Assembly: GCA_024180945.1 (NCBI GenBank)
Contig: JAKSGN010000006.1
Coordinates: forward strand, 868,001-932,000
DNA: 64,000 nucleotides
DNA from: Macrophomina tecta
Lineage: Eukaryota; Ascomycota; Dothideomycetes; Botryosphaeriales; Botryosphaeriaceae
Direction of reading: 5' to 3'
The position numbers and the translations under genes are program-made. Positions 23,519-34,305 of this stretch are shown here, piece by piece. Under the pieces are notes generated by a model. The model had not been told where the DNA came from, searched no databases, and saw only the letters and a program-made list of their open reading frames with translations. Each line of letters opens with the position of its first letter. Positions within the stretch are counted from its first letter, which is position 1.

Positions 23519-26509
23519 CTAAAATACTTCCTGCTCAATTGCACATTCAAATCCAGCACTTACGAGACAGTCATGACCGACCGAGTCATGGGCGGGGCGT
23601 CTGGCGGGGTTGATATCCGGGAGGATCGCAGCGGTGATGTTCTTCATGTCAAGCTTTGGCGTGCATATCACACGGTTGCAAAAGAGCGAATGGATCAAAA
23701 CGGAAGCCAGCGTCTCCGCGTCGGAGACTTGCGGACAGCCTCGACGGAAACCCGATGAACTGAGCAAAACGGCACAAGCGGCCGCGTTCTGGTCCTCGGT
23801 GACACGGACTAGCAGGACTGCCAGTAGCTTGCCGGACGGGCTGGCAGCGGTGAAGCACAGTGCGCCGGTCACCCACTCGGAGCGGACCGTCTCAGCATCC
23901 ACGGCGGCTTCGCTTGGAATGGCGGCGTACAAGGCAGAGGCAACGTGGGCCATGAGGCTTTTATCCTCACCGTCAAGCCGGCGCAAGCGCATGTCGGAGT
24001 CAGGAAGCGCATACAGCTGGGAAATGCGCCGACGCACCGGGGAGAGAGCACGCCTGACGGCCGCACCGTGCTCCGCCACAGCGCCGGCAAACTCGTCCAC
24101 GATGGCAGCGCTGACGTGCGGCATGGCAATGAAGTGCACCCAGTCCCGCTCGGGCGCGAGGTTGAACCGGTTAACCAGCCAGGGGGGCTGGCGCTGGACC
24201 AGCGTGACGATCGACTCCGGGTTGAAGAGCAAGGGTATGCCGGCTTCCTGCAAGCGCCAACGCAGCCGGCGCGCGTTCTCCAGGCAATGGCGATACAAGG
24301 CGTCGGCATCGTCGTGCGACACGAGCTGGCGATACAGCCACAGCTCGAAGACGGCGCGCGAGTCGACGGACCCGTCGTGCGAGACGAGGCGGCCAGAAGG
24401 CGGCGCCCAGCACACGACCTGGCCGGCAACGGACAGGCCGGGGAACTTGTGGTGGCTCACGGAGACGCTCTGCACCACCAGACGGCCGCTGGCAGGCTCG
24501 GCCGGGGCAGAGCCTGGGGGGCCCAGAGTGAAGCGGCTCATGCTGGCGCCGAGCTCCAGGGCGCCGTCCAGGTGGACGTAGTCGATGCGGCAGCCCTCGC
24601 GAGCAGCGGCGGCATGGAGGGCCAGGAGGTCGTCGGTGGCGCCGGAGAAGGTGGTGCCGCAGGTGGCCAGCAGGAGGGCGGCGAAGGGCCGGCCCGCAGC
24701 GGCCGCGGTGCGCTTGTCTCGCGCCAGCCGGCGCACGAACAGCGCGGGCGCCATGCGGCCCAGCGCGTCGGCGGGCACGGCGACGGCAGCGGTGCGCAGG
24801 CGGTCGTGGTCGGCGGCGATCTTGGCGATGCTGTAGTGGGCGGCGGTGGAGTAGTAGAGGGTGGCGTGGGGCAGCGCGCTCCAGGCGGTCAGGAGGGCGA
24901 TGCGGTTGCCGGCGGTGCTGCCGCGCGTGAAGGCAGCGGCAACGCAGGCCGCATCGACCCCCAGCGCCGCACAGGTGCCGGCCAGCAACTCGCGCGCGCG
25001 CGCCTGCACCCACGTCGCGGCCACCGGCGCGGCCAGCACGTGGCCGACGATAGGCCCGATCACAGAGAGCGTCGAGTGGTTCCCGGGGTAGCCGCACGAT
25101 CGCGCCGACTGCACGCGCCACTGCGCCGCTGTGTGCCGCAGCTGCTCTGTCATGGCCCTGGGCACGGCGAAGCCTCGCAGCCGCAGCTCGCGGGCCTTTC
25201 TGGCCTTGGCCCTGCCAGGCACCACATCGCCGAGCAGCCGGCAGGCGCTCGCCAGCGTGGCCGACGGCTGCACCGCGAGCATGGCCGCTCCATCAGCCAG
25301 CCGGCGGGCTCCCCAGCGGCCGAACAGCGCGTCCGACAGCCACGGGCCCGGCTCGACGACGAGATCCAGCCCGCGCCCGTCCAGCCGCAGCGGCACCCCC
25401 GCCGCCGCCATTCGCGAGGCCAGCGCGTCGCGTATGAGCCGGCAGTGCTGGTGCGCGCGCCGCAGCCCCGCGGCTCCGAAGCGTGCCTCGTGCAGAGCCA
25501 CCAGCGCGCCCCCCAGCGCGTCGCGCGAGCCCGACACCGTGTCGTCGCAGCCAGCAACGTACTCGACGAAGCCGCCGCGCCCAGCGCCGAAGCCGCGCGG
25601 CTTGAGCGCAACCACCAGCTCGCCGACCGCGCCGCCGCCGCTCACGCCGCCCGCGACAACGGTAGCCACGCCGACACCGCCGCCCGAGCCTCGCCGCTCG
25701 CCGCCCAGCCTCAGTCGGGGCATTCCCAAGCGCGCGCGCTCGGCGGCTGACAGCGTGGTCGCGTCGTCGAAGCTCCGCGCCGCGTCCAGATGCAGCAGCG
25801 CTGGCAGGCCGGTGCGCGCCTCGCGCGCCCGCAGCCGTTCTGCTATGGCGCCGATGTCGTCGTAGCCGCCGCCGTGCGCGCTGCGCCAGGTAGCCGCAAC
25901 GACGACGGCGCCGGCGAGGGCGTCCAGCACCCGGTCGAGATCGGCGAGCGCCATCTCCCCCATGCGTCCGCACTGCACGCGAGCCAGCGGCAGCCCCAGC
26001 ATCTCAGCGGCGCCCTGCACGCCAGCGTGCGCGCAGTCCCCAGCAACCACGGTCACGTGCGCCCCCGGCGCGGCCCGCCGGATCTCCTGCACCGCCGCAC
26101 GGACGCAGAACTGGTGCGCCTCGCCGGCACCGCACACATAGCCCTCGGCGGCAGCAACGCCCTCCTCGGCCTTGCTGCTCAAACCAACCCGCGCCGCCTT
26201 CGCCGCCACCGCCTGCCGCTCCAGCGCCTTGAGATGGAAGGGCCAGTTTCCGGGCTCCGCGTCGGGCGGCAGGATGCCGTTGGTGAACCAGACGGCGCCC
26301 GCCTGCCGCAGCGTCGCCGCCGTCTCCAGGACCGCCGCGTCCACGTCCGGCGAGAACGGCGAAATCGGGCGGTCTTGCCATTCTTGTAGCAGTCCAGCAA
26401 CCTGCTGCAGCGTGTCGGACAGTTTGCGCCCCTCCCATTTCTCCGTGAGCGGGGTTTCCAGCCAGAATTTCCGGTTGGCCTCGAAGTCGCGGAGGAGCTC
26501 TGCCGCCAT
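23519..26509 (-). CDS. Tandem PLP-dependent decarboxylase-fold protein (two group II modules), 996 aa
   Basis: This is a single long exon. The first ATG is at 26509; the frame upstream has only non-ATG codons. Two group II PLP decarboxylase modules follow one another. The C-terminal module resembles histidine decarboxylase: LYYSTAAHYSIAKIA (PLP-stacking His), CGTTFSGATDDL, YVHLDGA (Asp to the pyridine N) and SVSHHKFPG with the Schiff-base Lys codon at 24446-24448. The N-terminal module has matching blocks: GYVCGAGEAHQF, DCAHAG, GGYDDIGAI, LLHLDAA and DTVSGSRDA. Where the His-Lys should be, it reads KPRGFG (about 25585-25605), so the lysine seems lost. A tail of about 120 residues carries no recognised motif. 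Single-module relatives are about 380-500 residues, so this is a duplication-fusion. Likely substrate is an aromatic or other amino acid; whether it decarboxylates or does another PLP reaction is open. Confidence 0.82.
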   Translation of the reverse strand: MAAELLRDFEANRKFWLETPLTEKWEGRKLSDTLQQVAGLLQEWQDRPISPFSPDVDAAVLETAATLRQAGAVWFTNGILPPDAEPGNWPFHLKALERQAVAAKAARVGLSSKAEEGVAAAEGYVCGAGEAHQFCVRAAVQEIRRAAPGAHVTVVAGDCAHAGVQGAAEMLGLPLARVQCGRMGEMALADLDRVLDALAGAVVVAATWRSAHGGGYDDIGAIAERLRAREARTGLPALLHLDAARSFDDATTLSAAERARLGMPRLRLGGERRGSGGGVGVATVVAGGVSGGGAVGELVVALKPRGFGAGRGGFVEYVAGCDDTVSGSRDALGGALVALHEARFGAAGLRRAHQHCRLIRDALASRMAAAGVPLRLDGRGLDLVVEPGPWLSDALFGRWGARRLADGAAMLAVQPSATLASACRLLGDVVPGRAKARKARELRLRGFAVPRAMTEQLRHTAAQWRVQSARSCGYPGNHSTLSVIGPIVGHVLAAPVAATWVQARARELLAGTCAALGVDAACVAAAFTRGSTAGNRIALLTAWSALPHATLYYSTAAHYSIAKIAADHDRLRTAAVAVPADALGRMAPALFVRRLARDKRTAAAAGRPFAALLLATCGTTFSGATDDLLALHAAAAREGCRIDYVHLDGALELGASMSRFTLGPPGSAPAEPASGRLVVQSVSVSHHKFPGLSVAGQVVCWAPPSGRLVSHDGSVDSRAVFELWLYRQLVSHDDADALYRHCLENARRLRWRLQEAGIPLLFNPESIVTLVQRQPPWLVNRFNLAPERDWVHFIAMPHVSAAIVDEFAGAVAEHGAAVRRALSPVRRRISQLYALPDSDMRLRRLDGEDKSLMAHVASALYAAIPSEAAVDAETVRSEWVTGALCFTAASPSGKLLAVLLVRVTEDQNAAACAVLLSSSGFRRGCPQVSDAETLASVLIHSLFCNRVICTPKLDMKNITAAILPDINPARRPAHDSVGHDCLVSAGFECAIEQEVF

Positions 26510-29500
26510 GCTTTGGATCTTTTGGTCAATCGAAATGGTGTGGTGTTGTGCGAGATCCAGACTTCTCGCGGTTTCTCCACCCTTATGTAATGGTGCGATG
26601 TATCCTAAGCAGCGCGACAAACGGCTGCGTCGCGTTGCGAGAGCAGCCGACTTGAACGTCGGCTGCGCTTCTCCAGTGATCCCCCTGGATTCTTGTTCGC
26701 GACCTTGTCAGTAACTCAATGTCGACGGCGTCGCTGAAGGAGCACGTCCTTGAACCAGCCGTGCTCTCTGCGCTCAGAGGTCATACATATCGGCACGCAG
26801 CTCGCTTTTGGTAGACTAAGCCACCCTTCACAGTCAACTATTCTGGACCCTGAGTAAAGCTTCGCCAAACAGCCGTGTCATGGTGCAGTCGAGATAGCTG
26901 CGAGTTCACGCACCAACCGACGAACCGGCGTTAAGTTGTCTTTCACTCGCGAAGCTCTAGCCTACTCCTCCTTTTTCGGCCGAAAACGCTGACCCTTATT
27001 CGGTGTTTAGGCGCAAATGTGGCGTACGTGCCGCTCCTCGACTGTGCACTCCCAAGCTTCCTCTCGTTCTCCTTGGCGGGAACATGTGTTGTTGGCCACG
27101 CTGTACAATGCCGTGGTTGGTTCGCTCGGTGTCGCCACACGAGTCGACGAACTGAAGGCTTACGAGAGATGGCGAGTCAAAGTAGAGTTTCTCATTCGCT
27201 CAATTGACAGTCGAATCGACATTTAGAGTGGGGAGGCCCCTGCCCACGCACTCAATGTGTGCAAGATGGCATGAGTCTGACGAATATTCATACTAAGTCC
27301 TTCCCCAAGCTTTGACATTGCACAGATGCGCTATCCTGAAGGGCTGGTACGGCATGCTGCTCGAGCACGAGCTCGAGCACCTTGCCGACTTTGCCGCCTT
27401 TTAGGAGCACCATTTGACCGGCAATCCTGTAGCGCTTGGCCGTGTTAATGACGATTCTTCCTCAAAATCCATACGTTCTGAGACACTGGAGGATGTACGG
27501 AGGCATTCAGAGAGGGGGTCAGATGGAGTGGGCACACCGATGTAAACCGACTCGCAAGTTGCATCACTCCGCCGGAGTAATTAGAAACGCCTCCATCGGG
27601 CTCCTCTACCGGCCCCTGCTGATTTTCCTTCACTCCACCCTCTTCAGGAATTCTCTGCCACCTCCTTTACCATATCGAAGAAGTCTGAAGGTCGGTTCAT
27701 GTGTCCTCCCGACCATTCATTTGTGTCGTCGTGGCAATGAGTAGATCATATGACCTGTTGTGTAGTGCGTGGGAGATGAAGCGAGATTCTTGCTAGATAT
27801 GCGCGTGTCTCCACTTCTTATCGGAGTATAGCCTGTCAGCCTTGCAGATGATTAGTCAGTCCTGAATAACGAAGCCCACCTGATGGCTACCCCTTTTTTT
27901 TCCGGCAGAGCCTCCGGGTGAGTGCCACCAAGTGGGGCATCATGTTCGACCTCCGTCCACTTGTTTCAGCTGGACCCAGGCTCTCGGCCAGCCTTTTTCC
28001 CGGGGAGCACCTTCCGCTGGCAGGTAGACTTGTGCTCCGGAACATTTTCAAGTCGCAGGCTACGTGGCACTGCGCTCCCGAGCACGATATCCTGCAACTA
28101 GACGCCTTACTCAGTCCTCTGTGGGACCGTTAGAGGATCGACGAAGCGTTTCTTTTTCTTTCGTCCGAAGCGGACGTCTTTGCCGTCGGAGTGAACAATC
28201 GCGCGCCACCGATTCCCCGAGACCAGTCCATCTTCGTACACCTGTGGATTGGCGGCCTAAGGTACAAGCAGCGTAGCAAGCCGCTTGATATGTTGAAATC
28301 ATGGCTTGTTAAACCGACTTTTACAACAGAGGTCGCTCTGCGCACATCGTTTGGGCTAAGTTTTAGTTCAGTAATCACACCCCGCTGGCCTTTTTACTCC
28401 CTGCTCGAGACTTTTACATCGATATATACGGCTTTGGCTCAATATGAGTAGACGAATGCAGGGTTTTACTGATCAGAGAGCGACGTACACGTTTGGGGAA
28501 GGTATTTGAGACACCCTCCAGTTATTGGCCAAGATTCTCGGCCGTGCACATGCATGTGCGAAAGAGCTTTCTTAGGCCCATCTGCGTGTTAGTGCACGGC
28601 CTTCAAACCAACTCGCAAGCCAGCAATTCAAGTCATGTTCATTTGCTGACCTGTCAAGCTGAGAGGGCCACCTGGCTGAAAGTGATCATGCTGGTCTCGA
28701 ATCAGGCTCGGCTTTGACATTCGGCAGCCCTGCTCTGTCATCAAGCAAATGCATTGATTGCAAATGATAGCTCTGAATGGATCATTCCCCAGCAGGTCTC
28801 GAGAACACCTCCCCGCATGCTCGGTATTTAGAAGGGCTAGAAGAGCTAAGCTCTTTTACAACCGATTGACTTGAAAGTCTAACCTCAGACGGATCTTGAG
28901 GACTGCAAATGCTGAGTTGTTCAGGCAACCCTCAGATCCACCCATTTGAATACTTGCGTCGGCGATCTGATCAAAGCATCGTAAAAGCGGTCACGAGGCA
29001 GTCCCTGTGATCGGATGACTGCCAGTAAGATGCCCCGGTCCACACAGATGGATGCTCTAGCGGGAACTTGTATTGGCGCCCCTCTCTCCCAAACCACCAC
29101 GGGATCAGGCGCGTTTTCTCTGGAAGCTCCACTTCTTCGGAAAGTGGGCCAAACGCAAAACATCCTCAGGAAGAGCCGTGCTTGGCTGAGCAAATCATGG
29201 AGGGCATCTGCCGGCTCGGAACTACACCTCAGCCCCGCGAATGGGGCTCGACTGCCTCTTCGCTTCAGCAACGGTGGCAATGTCACCCAATGCGGCCACC
29301 ATGGGTATTCAGTATGGATCTGCTAACATGTTGCTTGTTATCAGTGGAAGCGTCGAGACATCAGGCCAGCTCGTGCCCCAACATGTCGCCTTCGCACCCG
29401 CGAGAGGGCTTGAGCTTCAATGGATAGGGTAACCCTTTTGATCATTGTCCGCCATGCTCCCGGTACATTCCGCAGAAGTCGAATATGATTCATGAGCCTA

Positions 29501-29725
29501 TGTCAGCGCTCACATTTCACTAGATGGCCGCGAGTGTCCGGAACGGCTTCCGTCGCCAGCGTCTACGGGATAGGAAAGAGTCTTCTTATGAAGATCGGAG
29601 ACTCGGGCATGATCGCTCAATGGTGTTACTTCTACATTTAGTGATCCGTCTACTATCTCCATCTAGGAGAAGTGTGGGCTGCTGAGCAATCAAGGCTGAG
29701 GGAGACTTGGTGCTCTGATGAGAAG
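26510..29725. other. Gene-poor stretch upstream of the bZIP gene
   Basis: No complete gene seen. Two short protein-like remnants stand out. At about 27305-27455 (minus) a frame of roughly 55 codons is rich in Lys/Val/Leu and lacks gene ends. At about 29241-29432 (plus) a 63-codon frame has a beta-rich, cupin-like pattern (MLLVISGS, then VAFAPARGLEL) recalling the C-terminal end of type I phosphomannose isomerase. Neither can be extended into a full gene. Confidence 0.4.
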
Positions 29726-31439
29726 ATGGCACAGTGTAAGTGGAATCCGCGGGTTTCACCCTTGATCAGTCCCGGCTCATTACTGCTAGCTCAACAAAAG
29801 AGACGAAGAACGCACGTAGATCCGTTGGCTCCCGAGGACGATTGGACGGCACTGGAAGACCAGACGGAGAAGAAGCGGGTTCAGAATCGTATCGCTCAGA
29901 GGAACTACCGTAAGTGATCCGCACGTCCATGGGCCGATCCCATGAGAAGCTGACTACCCTCCACTAAAGGCCAGAATGTTAAACGCAGAATTGAAGAATC
30001 GGACAATGAAAGGCGTATGAGGATAGAATTGGAGCAGCAGAACGCTGCTCAGGCTGAGATGATTCGCGCCCAGGCAATACTACTAGCTCGCTCGGACCAG
30101 TATGCGGTTACGCAGATGAGCCAGGCATTCAACTGGGATGCGCTGAATTCCGTACTGCAAGCACCTGGCACTCGATTTCAGACAGAGTCAAGCCTACGCC
30201 CACCAAACGATCACATTGCCGAGCGTCAAGCCCACAGCGTTGGCGATGCTACTCAAAACATCCACATGGACAATGCACAGGCATCCCACCAAGTTGCACC
30301 CAGCACAAGTAGATGCCCGTCGACATTGCCCGGTGTTCCGGTGGGAGCTTTCGCACGGAATACGGCAGTATACTCCGCTGATGCTAGCTTACAACCAAAA
30401 CATATGCCCAAAGAGCTTGGCCAAGCGAGTAACAATTCGAAGGGCGGTAAGGGCTTACTATCAGTTTTCATAAGTCGGGTATACTGATCACTATTTCAGA
30501 AGACTTCTTTCGTAGTCACGAACCTGGGTTGGCAGTGCAACGCGAAGAGCATTACGAAGAATTACAACAGACTGAAAGGGCATGCCAGGTGACGAACGAG
30601 CCTTTCCACCTGCTTGGTGACTGGCCTCTACATGATCACTCTCTGAGCGCACACAACGTGGGTGGATCTCAACACCAGCCTCTCGGCAACCACGCCTCCG
30701 CGCCCCGTGGCACACGGCAGCAACGCACAGAGCGAGATTCTCCTTGGAGCGACGTGGACGGAACGGTCAAGAATTCTTCAACCGGGTCTCACGCGCAGCA
30801 GCCGACACTGACCCGTCCTAACCCCGCAAGCGCCTCGATTAACGAGAGAATCGAATTTCTCATCAACTGCGCCCGTGAAGCCGGATTCGACAGCCTGGAG
30901 CTTGCGACTGCCGCGCTGCACGCAACCAAGTTCGAAGAAGGGTCGGTGAGCTCAAACGCGCAGCGGTTGGGTCGACTCCGCCGACTGCCGAACCTGTTAG
31001 ACACACTGTGCACCGATTCCAGGTCTTGGGCGAAAAGGGAAGCCGTCGCGTATCGGGAAGCAGTGCTGAGGGCAGGAGAGAGCTTGATGGTGGAAGAGCG
31101 CCATGCCCTTGATACCAGCAGCAACGTGCGCTCTCGTATCAACGAGCTCTTGTCAGCCTGCTCGGAAGAAACCTGCGCGATGGTATCGGACATGCTACAG
31201 GACCAGGTGCGTTAACACTCTCCTTACTGCCTTCTCGCCAGGAGGGCTCAGCTGATTGTGCATTGTAGCTTCCCAGCTTTACTTCCCTCGTTACTACGAT
31301 TCTCCTTCATGTGGTGAGGCAGTCGAGCTCGGTGTATCAGCCCCGCCTCGTACTCGCAGTGCTTATCGTAATGTCCATGGCTGGCCATGCCTCGTTGGAG
31401 CAAATCAAGGGCCTGCTTTCCAAAATCCTGACAGTCTGA
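29726..31439 (+). CDS. bZIP transcription factor, 512 aa
   Basis: This is a nuclear DNA-binding regulator. Four exons: 29726-29909, 29970-30446, 30500-31206 and 31269-31439, with introns of 60, 53 and 62 bp that keep frame. The basic region EKKRVQNRIAQRNYRQNVKRR spans the first intron and has the N-x2-A-x3 core with Arg (NRIAQRNYR) typical of fungal AP-1-like and related bZIPs. The leucine zipper after it is weak. The last exon adds a C-terminal block (LPSFTSLV... GLLSKILTV) like the conserved C-terminal region seen in many fungal bZIPs of unknown role; without this exon the frame would stop at 31215. The gene is convergent with the CoA-transferase and is the only regulator next to the 31.9-39.9 kb enzymes, so it may be their pathway-specific activator (inference). 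Confidence 0.88.
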
Positions 31440-31839
31440 GAAATAGCGGTGTGAATGATCTCCATTGAAATATGGGGATCATGACTGACTTGACAGTAAG
31501 AGTCGTCAGACATGAATGTATATTTCGTAGCTTCAATAATCGGGAATCTGCGTGTATCATTCTGGAATAGCGCCTTTTATTCTCAAAGGTGCACCTTTTG
31601 CTTCCGAAGCTTCTGACCCGCACAAATTATTCTGCCTCTAGTAACCGAACACTGCAACCTACCTCATACGACCGTGGCCAGAACGCGATCATTTAAAGTT
31701 GATCAAGCCTACAGAATCACTTATTCGAAGACGGGTGGTGGGGTACATATGGATGCTATGGACTGATCCTTTCTCTTCTAAAAGGCAAGTTTGTATCAAT
31801 GATGTATCCAAGCTGGGGAACAATGAGTAGAGTGAGATG
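31440..31839. other. Convergent 3' spacer between bZIP and CoA-transferase genes
   Basis: 400 bp between two gene 3' ends. No coding signal seen; terminators and polyadenylation sites are expected here but are not recognisable by eye. Confidence 0.4.
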
Positions 31840-31928
31840 TTAGGAATCGTCGATAAACGCAAGAACCTTTTGCATGGCCATATCAGAGACTGTGCCAATC
31901 TGCGTACCGTTACCTTGTGGAGTCTCAC

Positions 31929-33749
31929 TCATGGGCTCCCAATCCATGCAGGACGGGGTCGGCCACGAGACCCAGATGGCACTGCGTATTCCAGCTTTGA
32001 CCGCTCCAAGTCGAAAGCCGGCGCGAGTATTGAGATATTTGACTCGACTCCCCATTCTTTTCCGCTCATGGTCCAGAAGTACTCTGGATGCTCAAATATG
32101 TCTGGCCGCATGTGCGCAACTGCCTGGTAAGTTTTGGCAAGGAGCGCTTGAACGCGATCTGAGTGCCTGGCGTGGAACACGCTGTTCCGCTGCCGAAGTT
32201 CTCTCTGTTGCTCTTCGGTATACTGGCCAAGCCTATACAGCCACGTGTTGTACTGAGTGAGACTCACGTCGACGTCGAACGTGACATCGCTCTGCGTGCG
32301 CATGTAGAGTGCCTGGATCGTGGCGGCGGCTCCAGTGTAGCCCGTTTGCATATCGGAGTTTGCTGGCGCACTAGGTCAGTACACGGTATTCAAGCTGGGG
32401 TAAGCCAGGAAAGAGGAACTTACGCAAAGGAGGCAGAACTGGCTCGTCCAAACCTAGGAACTTCCCTTGGAGCCATGAATGCCCCACGAGACAATCGCTG
32501 ATGGGCTGCCATCCTGAGCGATGGCTCAGGGGGCCCTTCCATCCGTAACAGTTTTCTCGGACGACCACCAATCTTGGGCTGATCTTTCGAAGCGTCTCGG
32601 TATCGAAGCCTAGGCGCGATAGGACTCCTGGTCGATAACCGTCAATGAGCACATCTGCATCCTTAAGAAGAGCCGAGAATGACGCCCGGCCTTCGTCGCT
32701 CTTGAGATCAATGTCAGCGTCCCTCTTCCCTGCGCTAAGGTCCACCCATAGAAAGCCGTGGTCAGGCAGGTTCTTCCAGGTAACTTTCATCACCTCTGCA
32801 CCGAGAACAGCCAGAACTTTGGATATCACAGGTGCTGCAATGACTCTGGAAAAGTCGATGACACGGATTCCAGCCAGAGGCTTGAGATCAGCAGCACTGT
32901 CTGGCGAGACGGGCGGCCACACACTACGTGGCGCGTTCACCGCTCGGAGAGTGTAGAGTGGTTCCTTGCTCATTGCTTTACCCTGGATTGCTTTTAGCGC
33001 ATTTCCTTTCGAGTGTTCACAGCCGGTCATGGCGCTTACAGTCTGCGAGCTCAGGAACTCTTCATGTGTGTGGCACACAACGCCAGAGATCTGGTACACA
33101 GAGTTTGCCGTCTCCTCAATGACTCCCGCGTCCCATTGCGCGACCTTGCCCTTGTATATGTCTAAAGCTTCTTCGTGCGAGACGATGCCCTCGTCGTCCT
33201 CAATCCCGAGCATTTTCATTGTTTTGCACGGGTTGAGGTCTCCATGCAAGTAGTACCAGCGAGAATCCTTCGTTTGGTATAGATTCGTGCTCAAAGCACG
33301 CAGGGGCCTTTCCAAGTGGTGGAGATTGCCCTTTGCGATTTCTGTCCGAAGCTGCTCATTTTCCAAGAAGGGCACGCCATCCACGGTCGGCAGGATCACG
33401 GAGAAGAGGGACAAGCTCGCGATATCCCTGCATGAGTGGGTAAGCGGCAGGAGGGACACAAGCATTAGGTTTCTGTGTGCACTTACGTGTTCACTTTGAT
33501 GCCCTGATAGTCGATCCCGTAGCGATCTGTGGCAACCGCACTGGAAGCTGCTACGATCAGAGCGCATAACGCTGATGCAGACTCCGTCATTTTACCAGGA
33601 CTCGGAAGAAAAGGCTTCTCGTCGCCGCCGGTGAAGGTGAGTTTTTCTGCTGCATCAATAAACGCTTGCGGGACTCGAAGGCGCTCATCATTGAGAAGCT
33701 TCCCGTAAAGGATGCGTCTGGCGTCCTCCTTGACATCTGAAATATTCAT
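31929..33749 (-). CDS. Family III CoA-transferase (CaiB/BaiF type), 566 aa
   Basis: It moves CoA between carboxylic acids via a covalent aspartyl-CoA ester. Exons (minus): 33749-33487, 33427-32424 and 32362-31929; introns are 59 and 61 bp. The signature LAGIRVIDFSRVIAAPVISKVLAVLGAEVMKV (split here: LAGIRVIDFSRVIAAP, then VLAVLGAEVMKV) is the CaiB core, followed by DADVLIDGYRPGVL, and SGWQPISD where the family's catalytic Asp is expected. The N-terminal 200 residues match the longer fungal two-lobed form. The frame stops at 31929, but another frame immediately downstream reads about 29 further protein-like residues to 31840, suggesting a 1-base deletion or assembly error near 31931. Its promoter lies in the 33750-34305 spacer. 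Acyl substrate unknown. Confidence 0.87.
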
Positions 33750-34305
33750 CTTCGGGAACTCGTAGGCCCAGTATCAATGGAAGTAGGAGGGGTTTGCCGT
33801 GTGGTGAAATGGGCAATCGAACTGGTAGATTCCAATAACGCATAAAGCCTTGACTGGCCCGTTAAGCTATGCCGTGAAAGCTTGCGAAACGAAAGACTTG
33901 CCCCTTTCGTCCGGACGGTGGGGAAAGCGCGCCTTGCCGTTTGAAGATTTCCCGAGCCGCCGTGGTGGACGCGGTCTGGAACATGCCGCAAATTACTACA
34001 TGAGCGAAATTACCCGCGCTGGATCCAGTTTTCCTTACTCAGAAGTGCAAGAATAGTGTTCAAATTACTACTCCGCAACGGGATGGGGCTGGCTTCCCGC
34101 TAGGCGTTGCTACTCACGCTATGACTTAACATGTGAGGTATTAGCAAACAGCCGGAGAGCATCCTTTCACTTTTTCCCGGTTTAGAGTTTTTGCCGTGGG
34201 GCCATCCAACCGTGCGCTTCATAAGCGGGACCACATTCACGTGGAAGAAAGCAGCGCTATTCATGCCGGCGCTGGACGACATCTCACAACTGCAAAAACT
34301 CAGAC
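33750..34305. other. Spacer with CoA-transferase promoter
   Basis: 556 bp between the CoA-transferase start and the aldo/keto reductase end, both on the minus strand. No coding signal or clear TATA element seen. Confidence 0.4.

Noticed and set aside
23945..25750. Open frame of 601 codons on the plus strand
   Set aside because: Antisense shadow of the tandem PLP-decarboxylase gene in GC-rich DNA; no recognisable motifs.
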